Assembly: GCA_036501825.1 (NCBI GenBank)
Contig: DASXZP010000046.1
Location: 1-64,000 of the forward strand
Source of the DNA: JAFECT01 sp036501825
GTDB lineage: Bacteria; Pseudomonadota; Alphaproteobacteria; Caulobacterales; Caulobacteraceae
Direction: 5' to 3'
Length of the DNA: 64,000 nucleotides
Both the position numbers and the translations under genes were made by a program. Numbering within the stretch: the stretch's first letter is position 1; each line of letters starts with the position of its first letter. Below are positions 18,661-27,367 of the stretch, piece by piece. Below the pieces are notes generated by a model. The model was not told the DNA's origin and made no database searches. It saw only the letters and a program-made list of their open reading frames with translations.

Positions 18661-18672
18661 TAACTATAGTTA
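18661..18672. promoter_or_regulatory. Candidate XRE operator palindrome TAACTATAGTTA
   Basis: This perfect 12-bp palindrome lies in the 70-base region between the divergent starts of the XRE gene (18624) and the small membrane protein gene (18695). It contains TATAGT, which could serve as a -10 box, so repressor binding would block promoter use. Confidence 0.5.
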
Positions 18673-18694
18673 TGTATCGGATCGGGAGGCTGCG

Positions 18695-19054
18695 GTGTCA
18701 AAGTCCTTTGGCCCTGCGGAGAAGCTGCTCGGCGTCGGCGTCTGGGTCGGGCTGGGGCTTCTCATCTGGGGGATCGTCTCGACCGTCCACTTCGTCCACG
18801 ACCTCCAGCACCCGGAGGAGAAGGCTGCGCGTATTGCCCAGGAGCAGTACGAGCAGCAGCAGTTCGAAGAGGGCGAGCGGCAGCGAGCGACGCTTGCCGA
18901 GTGGCAGAAGGGCCATGTCGCGCGTGTTGCCCAATGCCAGGGCGGCGACGCGGCACTCGGCCTACCGCCCGACCAATTCCAGCGGCTGAACGACATGTGC
19001 GAGGCGGAGGTCGCTCGCAACGAACCTCCAAAGCCCTACGCACCGCCCGAGTAG
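18695..19054 (+). CDS. Small membrane protein with a charged coiled region
   Basis: The start is placed at GTG 18695 with GGGAGG seven bases upstream. The frame runs further back but would overlap the XRE gene. The 119-residue protein has one membrane segment (LGVGVWVGLGLLIWGIVSTVHFV) and then a Gln/Glu-rich helix (EQYEQQQFEEGERQ) that looks like a coiled coil. No family was recognised. A second one-pass protein follows 9 bases later. Confidence 0.58.
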   Translation: MSKSFGPAEKLLGVGVWVGLGLLIWGIVSTVHFVHDLQHPEEKAARIAQEQYEQQQFEEGERQRATLAEWQKGHVARVAQCQGGDAALGLPPDQFQRLNDMCEAEVARNEPPKPYAPPE

Positions 19055-19063
19055 GAGACTGAC

Positions 19064-19192
19064 ATGGACGGGTTCTGGATCATTATCATCGTCGTGGCGT
19101 TCGGGCTGTGGGTCGTGAAGTCGATCACGGTGCCGGCACGATCCGCGGATACTTTGAAGCGGATCGAGGAGGAGTTGAAGCGGCGGAAATAG
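19064..19192 (+). CDS. Very small one-pass membrane protein (42 aa)
   Basis: The ORF MDGFWIIIIVVAFGLWVVKS... starts 9 bases after the preceding stop, which itself overlaps the TAGGAG ribosome-binding site. The first 20 residues are a hydrophobic helix; the rest (LKRIEEELKRRK) is a charged helix. It is probably co-expressed with the preceding one-pass protein. The size and coupling recall small phage or toxin-like membrane peptides, but no function can be assigned. Confidence 0.58.
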   Translation: MDGFWIIIIVVAFGLWVVKSITVPARSADTLKRIEEELKRRK

Positions 19193-19196
19193 TCGC

Positions 19197-19481
19197 TCAA
19201 TCGAGATTGCGTGGGTCCTCGATCGGAAACTCGTACAGGTATTTTGCCTGCGGCCAGTTCAATTCGTGAAAATATTGCGGGTCGAGCGGAACGGTTACGC
19301 CGGGCCGATCACCGTCTGGCCAGACGTCCCATTCAATCACGACATGTGGGACTTTGCTGACCCATATGACGTCCGCGACTGAGTGGTGATACGCCTTAAC
19401 GCCCTTCCGACTGATGACTATCCAGACGGTCGAGACGGGTCCGACGCTCGGATGAAAATCCATACTCGCAAGAACGGCCAT
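19197..19481 (-). CDS. Hypothetical protein, last gene of the GIY-YIG cluster
   Basis: The 94-residue reading from ATG 19481 (MAVLASMDFHPSVGP) is chosen over ATG 19538, which would overlap the preceding gene by 38 bases. The sequence is rich in beta-type and aromatic residues (STVWIVISRKGVKAYHHS, VPHVVIEWDVWPDGDRPGV, LNWPQAKYLYEFPIEDP). There is no signal peptide. The family was not recognised. It follows the zinc-ribbon gene by 19 bases and is presumably in the same transcript. Confidence 0.55.
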   Translation of the reverse strand: MAVLASMDFHPSVGPVSTVWIVISRKGVKAYHHSVADVIWVSKVPHVVIEWDVWPDGDRPGVTVPLDPQYFHELNWPQAKYLYEFPIEDPRNLD

Positions 19482-19500
19482 CGCGCTTAGGCGTCCAAAA

Positions 19501-19737
19501 TTACCGCAGATTCTTAAATATCTTTCGCGCTTCCTCAACTGCGACGTTCTTCAGGTCGGGCATCGCCGCCTTAAGCGCCGCCTTTCGAAGAACCTCTCGC
19601 CATGTTCCCAATTCAACGCCGCATGAGGCGCACGAGACAATGGTGTCGTCGCTGCGCTCCTCCGGCTTAACGTTCGTGGGACCACAACTCGGGCATTCGA
19701 GCGTGACCGAATATGTGCCGAGGTTTCGAATGCTCAT
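19501..19737 (-). CDS. Small zinc-ribbon protein (ECs_2282-like)
   Basis: The 78-residue protein has two Cys pairs (LECPSCGPTN and SCASCGVELGTW) that would form a zinc ribbon, followed by a short helix. The pattern resembles the ECs_2282 family of putative zinc-binding proteins found in prophages and islands. Its ATG overlaps the stop of the upstream GIY-YIG gene as ATGA, so the two are translationally coupled. A DNA-binding or adaptor role for the nuclease is inferred. Confidence 0.65.
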   Translation of the reverse strand: MSIRNLGTYSVTLECPSCGPTNVKPEERSDDTIVSCASCGVELGTWREVLRKAALKAAMPDLKNVAVEEARKIFKNLR

Positions 19738-20279
19738 CTTCCCAACAACCCTGCCAGGCCGTTGGATGACGGAAGACCGAACAACTCTTCGAACGTCAGG
19801 GGACGGGCACCCGGCATGAGCGCGTTTGCTAGACCACCGGACGGTGGGAGATAGTCGCCAGCGAGCGCGTGCGGAATATATTTTGCCAGGGCATTCTCAG
19901 CGCTGGACCAACTCGACGAGAGAAATGGATCATACGCCTTTGCCGGAACCGCCTGCTTGTTCAGGGGTGTTGGATGGCCGTGGCGAAGATCGGTCTCGCG
20001 ATCGAGACGCGCCTTTGATCCCTCCGCCAGGAGATAGACATGCAATTCGTTGAGACCCAAGTACCGGGCGTGCCGCACGAGACCTGACTCGACATGCTCA
20101 TCCCATCGGCGGCGAAGATCGGCCGTTTCTCCTATGTAGAGAGCGGAGCAAGTACCGTCCGGATTTCGCCGGACCAGGATGTAGTTTGCCGAGACGTGCC
20201 AGTCGGGGACGGCCACGGCACAGACGGAGTGCGGGTACCATTCACCAGAACGGCCCTGCCAGGACCAGCTACCAAACAT
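19734..20279 (-). CDS. GIY-YIG nuclease-domain protein
   Basis: The GIY-YIG fold is visible at residues about 30-115: NYILVRRNPDGTCSALYIGETADLRRRWDEHV (the YIL...LYIGET strands and the Arg of the catalytic helix), then LHVYLLAEGSKARLDRETDLRHGHPTPLNKQ with the metal-binding Glu and the family-typical PLNxQ. The C-terminal 65 residues are unknown. The ATG has GAGG about 8 bases upstream. Standalone GIY-YIG proteins are homing, restriction or repair nucleases. The coupled zinc-ribbon partner and island setting favour a mobile or defence role. Confidence 0.78.
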   Translation of the reverse strand: MFGSWSWQGRSGEWYPHSVCAVAVPDWHVSANYILVRRNPDGTCSALYIGETADLRRRWDEHVESGLVRHARYLGLNELHVYLLAEGSKARLDRETDLRHGHPTPLNKQAVPAKAYDPFLSSSWSSAENALAKYIPHALAGDYLPPSGGLANALMPGARPLTFEELFGLPSSNGLAGLLGR

Positions 20280-20356
20280 CCAAGCGCCTCATGTGCGGGA
20301 GGAGAGACTCAGGTGGCGAGGACGCTACCACAGGCCCGCGAACAAAGAAAGAACGC

Positions 20357-20689
20357 CTACGGCGCGGAGCTACCCTTATCTGGTAGCTCGTCGCCATCGA
20401 CTCGGGTCGTAAGCGCCCAAAGGTCTTCTCCGTTCGCCGAACCCCTCGCGCCGATTTCGAGAAGCAGCCCCTTGGTTGTGGTCTCATCAGCACCGACGAC
20501 GTGGGAGAGGATCGCTAAGCCGCGCCATTTCCATCGCTGGTCGTTCAGCATCTGCTTCAATAGCTTTTTCCGCGCTTCTGCGACGGGATCGGGTTTCGGC
20601 TTCCCGAGCCACGTATTGAGAACCGTCGTTGTGATCGAGCCGGCAACGCCGACGACAGCGCCGAGAACTGCCCAAAGACCGTCAGCCAC
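20357..20689 (-). CDS. Conserved hypothetical protein with an N-terminal membrane segment
   Basis: The 110-residue protein begins at GTG 20689 with an excellent GGAGGGAAAA site. Residues 1-25 (MADGLWAVLGAVVGVAGSITTTVLN) form a membrane helix. The rest (KKLLKQMLNDQRWKWRGLAILSHVVGADETTTKGLLLEIGARGS) resembles a conserved small family of alphaproteobacterial mobile DNA in which a winged-helix-like stretch follows the anchor. Function is unknown. Confidence 0.65.
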   Translation of the reverse strand: MADGLWAVLGAVVGVAGSITTTVLNTWLGKPKPDPVAEARKKLLKQMLNDQRWKWRGLAILSHVVGADETTTKGLLLEIGARGSANGEDLWALTTRVDGDELPDKGSSAP

Positions 20690-20835
20690 TTTTCCCTCCG
20701 AATGACCTATGCGCGCCCACTATAACCGCTCAAGCCCCGGCAAATTTTGGGTACGCCGCCTGGACAAACCCCGAGTCGCGTGCGCTGATAACGCCGCTCG
20801 ATTTTGAGCAAAATCTGACTAAGGCTTTGATTTTT

Positions 20836-21081
20836 ATGACTAGATATAAACTCCTTCGACAACCTGTCGGTACCGTGATCGCGTTCAGGAACCCCTTCGC
20901 CGACGGAATGCGCGCCCTCGAATGGATTGGCTACGTCCTCAAGAAGGGTGACGGCCAAACCTACTATTTGCTGCGGATGCTTGGCTTCCCGGCAGTGATG
21001 GATGGACCTTGGCCGGGTTGGCCTAAAGGGCTGGACGAGCGCATCAGCTCGGCTGATCCGGCGGTGATCCTCGGCTGCTAG
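20836..21081 (+). CDS. Hypothetical protein
   Basis: The 81-residue protein is read from ATG 20836 (MTRYKLLRQPVGTVIAFRNPFADGM), with AAGG about 11 bases upstream. It contains a Tyr/Trp-rich, Gly/Pro-rich second half (YYLLRMLGFPAVMDGPWPGWPKG). No family was recognised. It is the last gene of the low-GC segment before rpmG. Confidence 0.5.
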   Translation: MTRYKLLRQPVGTVIAFRNPFADGMRALEWIGYVLKKGDGQTYYLLRMLGFPAVMDGPWPGWPKGLDERISSADPAVILGC

Positions 21082-21091
21082 CCAAAGTGGA

Positions 21092-21117
21092 GCGGGCGCG
21101 GCGCGGGCCGCGCCCGC
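21092..21117 (+). terminator. GC-rich hairpin after the last island gene
   Basis: A perfect 11-bp stem (GCGGGCGCGGC with GCCGCGCCCGC) with a 4-base loop starts 10 bases after the stop at 21081. The following bases (GTTCTC) have only a weak T content, so it may terminate inefficiently or act as a 3' stabiliser. Confidence 0.5.
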
Positions 21118-21195
21118 GTTCTCATCCGGAACGGATAGCGCTCGGGGTCAAAAGTTAGCGCGCCAAAACCAATGACTACCGACCGCCTGGGGGCG

Positions 21196-21223
21196 TTGAC
21201 TTCCAAGGCTCCCTGAGTATTGT
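21196..21223 (+). promoter_or_regulatory. Probable rpmG promoter
   Basis: TTGACT (21196-21201) and TATTGT (21218-21223) are separated by 16 bases, about 45 bases upstream of the rpmG start. This is a good sigma-70-type promoter for an alphaproteobacterium. Confidence 0.5.
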
Positions 21224-21268
21224 CCGCCGCTCCCGATTTCGCGGCTTTGGCCGCCAAGGACCGACGCC

Positions 21269-21436
21269 ATGGCCAAACCGGCATCCATCAAGATCCGCCT
21301 GAATTCCTCGGCGGATACCGGCTTCTTCTACGTCGCCAAGAAGAACGCCCGCACCATGACTGAAAAGCTGGTGCTGAAGAAGTACGACCCGATCGCGCGC
21401 AAGCACGTCGAGTTCAAGGAAGGCAAGATTAAGTAA
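21269..21436 (+). CDS. rpmG: 50S ribosomal protein L33
   Basis: The 55-residue protein MAKPASIKIRLNSSADTGFF... continues YVAKKNARTMTEKLVLKKYDP and ends HVEFKEGKIK, the standard bacterial L33 lacking the zinc Cys pairs. It binds 23S rRNA near the E site. The ATG is preceded by AAGGACCGACGCC. It stands alone, with its own promoter and terminator, and marks where the accessory island stops. Confidence 0.96.
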   Translation: MAKPASIKIRLNSSADTGFFYVAKKNARTMTEKLVLKKYDPIARKHVEFKEGKIK

Positions 21437-21462
21437 CTCTGTTAAATCAGGACGTTACTGTG

Positions 21463-21495
21463 AACGCCCGGCCCTCGCGCCGGGCGTTTTGCTTT
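21463..21495 (+). terminator. Rho-independent terminator of rpmG
   Basis: A 9-bp stem (AACGCCCGG with CCGGGCGTT) and an 8-base loop are followed by TTGCTTTG, starting 27 bases after the rpmG stop. Confidence 0.85.
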
Positions 21496-21560
21496 GCCCG
21501 GCCGCCGCTGTTCAGAGCCGGCGCGACCCGCTAGACCTCCGCCCTTGAGGGGGCGGGCGT

Positions 21561-22268
21561 ATGGACATTCACAAGCCGAAAGTCGTGCAGAACCTGCGCG
21601 AGCTGGCGGTCGAGATCGGCGTCATCGTGATCGGCGTGGTCATCGCTCTGGGGGCCGAGCAGGCGGTCGATGCGTGGCGCTGGCATGAACAGGCCGAGGC
21701 CGGGGAAAAGGCGCTGACGGAGAATTTCGGGCGGGTGGTGAACAACGCCTACGAACTCGAGGCCCAGCAGGACTGTATAGCCGCGCGCCTGACGCTCCTG
21801 GCCGGCATAGTCGAAAAGGCCGCCGACAGCGGCCGCCTGCCCCCGGTGGCGGACCCCGGACGTCCTCCCTTCAGCCCCTGGCGTAACAATGTGTGGCCGA
21901 CCCTGGTGGCCGCCCAGCTGCCGACGCACCTGCCGCGGGGCAAGGCCCTCGCCTACGCCAATATCGCGACCCAGAGCGACTACGTCGCCGATCTGAGCGA
22001 CCAGGAGCTCGACCAGTGGCAGACCCTGAGCACCCTCGTCGGCCACGGGCGGCGGCTCAGCGACGTCGAGGCTGAGACCCTGCGCCTCACCGTGGCTCGC
22101 GCGCGGTTTTCCGCGGACAAGATGCTGAGCACCAGCCGCCTCGTGCTCAGCCGCATCCGCACAACGGGGCTGGTTTCGCAGGACCACTATGAGGCGTCGG
22201 CGAAACGCGCCCAGGCCTTGCGCGCCCACGCCGCCATCTGCGCGCCGATGCCGACGCCCGCCGCCTAG
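21561..22268 (+). CDS. Hypothetical membrane-anchored protein
   Basis: The 235-residue protein has one N-terminal membrane helix (ELAVEIGVIVIGVVIALGAEQAVDAW) followed by a helical extracytoplasmic domain. This arrangement, with the LGAEQAV(D/E) exit from the membrane, is common in Caulobacterales and related orders in proteins of unknown function. It ends 4 bases inside the convergent cytochrome gene. No enzymatic motif was seen. Confidence 0.65.
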   Translation: MDIHKPKVVQNLRELAVEIGVIVIGVVIALGAEQAVDAWRWHEQAEAGEKALTENFGRVVNNAYELEAQQDCIAARLTLLAGIVEKAADSGRLPPVADPGRPPFSPWRNNVWPTLVAAQLPTHLPRGKALAYANIATQSDYVADLSDQELDQWQTLSTLVGHGRRLSDVEAETLRLTVARARFSADKMLSTSRLVLSRIRTTGLVSQDHYEASAKRAQALRAHAAICAPMPTPAA

Positions 22269-23254
22269 CGCAGCGAGGCCAGGTAGGCCGCAAGGTCGAC
22301 CATGTTGGCTTCGGTGAGGTCTTCGGTCTCTGCCCGCATCGGTTCGGCGGCCGGGCCTTTCCGCGCTCCCGTGTGGAAGGCGTAGAGTTGGCGGAACAGG
22401 TAGACCGGCCCTCGTCCGGCCAGCGGCGGCCCGGGCAGGCCTTCCCCGCCCCTCAGGTCCCCGCCGTGACAGGCCGAACAGGGCTGCTGCGAGGGTCCGC
22501 CGCTCAGGGCCAGAGCCTTGCCGCGCGCAATCGCCCCCACCGGGACATAGGCCGTAAAGGTCACCTGGGGGTCTCGGTGCTCGAACAGGTCGGGCGCATT
22601 GGCCGCCTCAAGGATGCGGGTCCCCAACGGCTCTTTTGGGCCCTTCCCCGGCGACAGCAGGAAGCCGCCGGCGACCGGCGCATTGACCTCAGCGGTCTCG
22701 ATGACTGTGAAGCGGGACTGGTAGGGCAGCTTGGAGAAATAGTCGGCGGCGGCGTTCAGGTCCGCGTCGCTGACGCCCTTGGCTTCCTGGATCATCAGGG
22801 CGGTGGGGACCCAGTCGGGCTTGGCGCCGTTGCGGTCGCCCGAGCGGAAGGCGGCGATCTGGGTCTTGATATAGTCGTAGGGCAGCCCTGCGAGCGACGC
22901 GTTCTCCGGCCGCCCCTCGCCGCCGGGCAGATGGCAATAGCCGCACGCCGCGACGCTGCCCTTGGGCGCCATCACAATGTCGGGCGCCGCCGGATGATCC
23001 TTCGGAAACCAGTCCGCGACCGGGTTGTGGAAGTCGCTGAGCCGGCTGACGGGGAAGCTCTGATCCGACCGCGGCACGGTCACCTTCTCGGCGAGCTGCG
23101 ACGCTGTCGGCGCGGGGGCGTCGCCGTCGCCGGGGTAGGCCCAGTCCGGGAAGCTCGCCTTGGCGGCGCAGGCGCCGATCACCACCGCAAAGCCCGCAAT
23201 GCCGGCGGCGATAGCGCGGCGCCAACTTGCGCGCCCGGTCTGCACGTCGGTCAT
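22265..23254 (-). CDS. Diheme c-type cytochrome
   Basis: Two haem-binding motifs are present, CGYCH (near residue 105) and CSACH (near residue 255), each within a class I cytochrome c fold (later AxYLASLR). A hydrophobic N-terminal segment (AAGIAGFAVVIGACAAKASF) directs export. ATG 23254 is chosen over 23290 because GGAGGC lies 4 bases upstream. Diheme cytochromes of this size accept electrons from periplasmic dehydrogenases. It lies 63 bases downstream of a serine hydrolase gene on the same strand; a shared role is not evident. Confidence 0.85.
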   Translation of the reverse strand: MTDVQTGRASWRRAIAAGIAGFAVVIGACAAKASFPDWAYPGDGDAPAPTASQLAEKVTVPRSDQSFPVSRLSDFHNPVADWFPKDHPAAPDIVMAPKGSVAACGYCHLPGGEGRPENASLAGLPYDYIKTQIAAFRSGDRNGAKPDWVPTALMIQEAKGVSDADLNAAADYFSKLPYQSRFTVIETAEVNAPVAGGFLLSPGKGPKEPLGTRILEAANAPDLFEHRDPQVTFTAYVPVGAIARGKALALSGGPSQQPCSACHGGDLRGGEGLPGPPLAGRGPVYLFRQLYAFHTGARKGPAAEPMRAETEDLTEANMVDLAAYLASLR

Positions 23255-23317
23255 GGCTGCCTCCGATTCCGTTTCGATAAGCTGCCCCATCCGGCGCGTC
23301 AGTGACCGGCGCGACCG

Positions 23318-24808
23318 TCAGGACGTTTTCTTCGCCGTGAACGGACCATAGGGCGTTTTCAGCACGAGGCCCGCCACCGAGCCGTCGGCGGCGCGCTGGA
23401 ATTCGCCGACGATGCCGGAAAGGGGCGCGAAGAAGCTCGTCGGCGAGGCGGTGCGCGTCTCCATGGGGTCGGCCTGCAGCGCCGGGATGGTCAGGTAGAG
23501 GCGCCCGTCCTTCACCGTGATGATCAGCTTGCCGATCTGCGGCTCTTCGTAGACGCCGGCATAGGGTGCGAGGGTCGCGGCGGGCACGACAACCGCCGCC
23601 ATCTCCTGCGGCCGGTCGATCGGCCAGCCGTAGGTTGCGGCCAACGCGCGTTCCAGCTCCGAAATCAACTCGCCGCCGTTGTCGCTGTTGGTCATGATCG
23701 CAAAGCCTTCGCGATCGCCGCCGATGAAGGCCAGAAAGTCGTTGCGGAAGCCGACGTTGGCGCCGCCGTGGCCGAATCGCGGCGGGCCGTCCTTGGGGAT
23801 GTTCAACCCCAGACCCCATTCGCCCAGGCCCGGCGTCAGCATGGCGTGCGCCGTCGCGGGCGTGAGAATGCGCGACGATTTCCCATCCGCTTCGTTCTGC
23901 AGTTCGATGGACCAGCGCGCGAGGTCGGACGGCGTCGTCCACAAGCCGGCCGCGGTCTGTTCGGGATAAACGTTCCATCCACCCGGCGTCATGACGCCCT
24001 TGTTGTCGTAGGCCAGCGACGCAACGCCCTGTCGCGCGACCGGCAACGGCTGTTCGTAGGTCGAGGCGTCCATGCCCGACGGCTGCAGGACCGTTTCGCG
24101 CATGAACTGGGCGAAAGGCTCGCCGGTGGTTTCCTGCATCAGCAGTTCGGCCACCACATAACCGCCGCCCGAATAGACCCATTTCGTCCCGGGCGTCAGG
24201 TTCACCACCACCGGCGCGCTGTTGGCCGGCTTTGCGCCGTTCAGAACCTGCATCAGGGTCGGCAGCGGCGCGGAGCGTTCATAGCCTTCGAAGCCGTGCA
24301 CGGTCAGGCCGGCGGTGTGGCTGAGCAACCGCCGCAGGGTGACCTTCTCCTGCGCCGTGAAAGGACTGTCGGGAACCTTCCACGCCTTGAGCCGCGCGTT
24401 CACGTCTTCGTCGAGGTTCAGGCGGCCCTCCTGCACCAGCTTCAACGCCGCCATCGCCGATAGCGGTTTGCTGATCGACCCGGCCTGAAACAGAGTGTCG
24501 GGCGTCACCGGAACCTGATGCGCCACGTCCGCGTATCCATAGCCTCGCGCCCAGACCAGATGGCCATTCTTGAAGTAGGCGATGCTGACGCCGGGCACGT
24601 GCAGGTCGCGCATGCGGTCGGCCAGGGTCATGGCCGGCGCCGGCTCGCCCTTGACCAGGATCGCGGGCAGCAGGCCGGTCTCGACGGCGTGGATGTGGGC
24701 GTCTTCGGGGGCGGCGAATGCGGCGGCGCTGAACAGCAGGCCCGCGCCGAGCACAGAGACTGCCGCAGTCGCGACCCGCAAAACGGCTTTCGCCCGTGGT
24801 TGAATCAT
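23318..24808 (-). CDS. Secreted serine hydrolase of the class C beta-lactamase / DD-peptidase family
   Basis: A signal peptide (residues 1-33, ending AAAFAAPE) is followed by the PBP-like fold. The catalytic SxxK is in AGSISKPLSAM, the YxN equivalent is YSGGG, and the third motif is HGGANVGFR. The last 100 residues form the small beta-barrel domain often fused to such enzymes (LAPYAGVYEEPQIGKLIITVKDG). At 496 residues it matches beta-lactamase-related hydrolases. The true substrate (D-peptide, ester or lactam) cannot be read from sequence. Confidence 0.9.
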   Translation of the reverse strand: MIQPRAKAVLRVATAAVSVLGAGLLFSAAAFAAPEDAHIHAVETGLLPAILVKGEPAPAMTLADRMRDLHVPGVSIAYFKNGHLVWARGYGYADVAHQVPVTPDTLFQAGSISKPLSAMAALKLVQEGRLNLDEDVNARLKAWKVPDSPFTAQEKVTLRRLLSHTAGLTVHGFEGYERSAPLPTLMQVLNGAKPANSAPVVVNLTPGTKWVYSGGGYVVAELLMQETTGEPFAQFMRETVLQPSGMDASTYEQPLPVARQGVASLAYDNKGVMTPGGWNVYPEQTAAGLWTTPSDLARWSIELQNEADGKSSRILTPATAHAMLTPGLGEWGLGLNIPKDGPPRFGHGGANVGFRNDFLAFIGGDREGFAIMTNSDNGGELISELERALAATYGWPIDRPQEMAAVVVPAATLAPYAGVYEEPQIGKLIITVKDGRLYLTIPALQADPMETRTASPTSFFAPLSGIVGEFQRAADGSVAGLVLKTPYGPFTAKKTS

Positions 24809-24910
24809 GTCCCGCCCTCCTCAAGCCGGCCGATGCTAACATCGCGGAAGGGCGGGGAAAATCTTTTGCGGCTTGCGACGCAAGTTCGACCGGCGAGCGT
24901 TACAGGTCCT

Positions 24911-25521
24911 ATGGCTACGAAACCGCCCACGCAGTCCCTTGAGGACACGCTCAAATCCTTGCTGCGGTCGCGCAAGGCGGAACTCACCCTGGGCGACCTG
25001 ATGCAGCAGGTTGAGCGCGCCGACGGTCTGGGACCGGTGTTGGTGGTCCTGACCTTGCCCGTCCTCCTGCCGATGCCGCCGGGCGTCTCCATGGTGCTCG
25101 CGTTGCCGCTGTTGTTCGTGACCCCGCAGATCGTGGTCATGCGCCGCGAGGTCTGGCTGCCTCGGTTTCTGTGCAAGCGCACGATCAAGCGTAAGGACCT
25201 GGCGAAGGTCACGCGCCGGGTGCGGCCGCTGTTGCGACGGCTCGAGAAGGTCGCGAAGCCGCGCCTGTCGTTTCTCGCGAGCGGCCCGGGTTCCGCCGTC
25301 GTCGGCGTGGCCTGCACCGCGATCGCCGTCGTGCTGGTCCTGCCTATTCCCTTCGCCAATCTGGTCCCGGCCATGGCCATGGGCGCGTTTGCGGTCGGGT
25401 TGACGCGCAAAGACGGTCTCTTCGTGCTTGGGGGTTACGCCTTGATTGCGATCGCCGTCGCGGTGATCATCGCCGGCGTTCACGGGGTGACGTTCGGCAT
25501 CGACCGGCTGAAGGCGCTCTT

Positions 25522-25525
<4 letters not shown>
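24911..25525 (+). CDS. exoD: Exopolysaccharide synthesis protein ExoD family
   Basis: The 204-residue membrane protein has the ExoD pattern: an N-terminal cytosolic helix (SLEDTLKSLLRSRKAELTLGDL), then hydrophobic blocks containing LPVLLPMPPGVSMVLALPLLFVTPQI and LPIPFANLVPAMAMGAFAVGL. ExoD proteins influence exopolysaccharide production by an unknown mechanism. The start is ATG 24911; the frame continues upstream only antisense to the hydrolase gene. Its stop overlaps that of the convergent pleD. Confidence 0.88.
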
Positions 25526-26889
<1,364 letters not shown>

Positions 26890-26899
26890 GACGCTCTCC

Positions 26900-27265
26900 T
26901 CAGCCGAGATACCGCCGCACGGTTTCCAGGAAGTGGGTCACCGAAATCGGCTTGGAGATGTACGCCTCGCAACCACCGTCGCGGATGCGCTCTTCATCGC
27001 CCTTCATGGCGAAGGCGGTCACGGCGACCACGGGAATGTGCGTGAGCTCGTCGTCTTCCTTCAGCCACTTGGTGACCTCGAGACCCGAGATCTCCGGCAG
27101 CTGGATATCCATGAGGATCAGGTCCGGGCGGTGCGCACGGGCCAACGCCAGCGCCTGGAGCCCCTCGCGGGTCTGCAGGGTCTGGTATCCCTGGGCATCG
27201 AGCAGATCATGAAACAGCTTCATGTTCAGCTCGTTATCCTCGACGATGAGGACCTTTTTAGACAT
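26900..27265 (-). CDS. divK: Single-domain response regulator DivK
   Basis: This is one receiver domain (MSKKVLIVEDNELNMKLF...) with the phospho-acceptor Asp in LILMDIQLPEISG and the Lys in YISKPIS. The sequence is near-identical in style to Caulobacter DivK, including KWLKEDDELTHIPVVAVTAFAMKGDEERI. DivK controls the CtrA pathway through DivL/CckA and is phosphorylated by DivJ and dephosphorylated by PleC. ATG 27265 (MSKK) is chosen; an ATG lies one codon before it. Confidence 0.97.
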   Translation of the reverse strand: MSKKVLIVEDNELNMKLFHDLLDAQGYQTLQTREGLQALALARAHRPDLILMDIQLPEISGLEVTKWLKEDDELTHIPVVAVTAFAMKGDEERIRDGGCEAYISKPISVTHFLETVRRYLG

Positions 27266-27367
27266 CATCACCCGGACCATCGCATTTTATCGGGCGGTTC
27301 CATATGGGAGGCCGCCTCTTCGGCTATGGTTGTCTCACATTGACTCTTAAAGGCGGGTGAAGCGGCC

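Noticed and set aside
18482..18694. 5' extension of the small membrane protein gene
   Set aside because: It would overlap the XRE gene on the other strand; GTG 18695 with GGGAGG gives a proper membrane protein.
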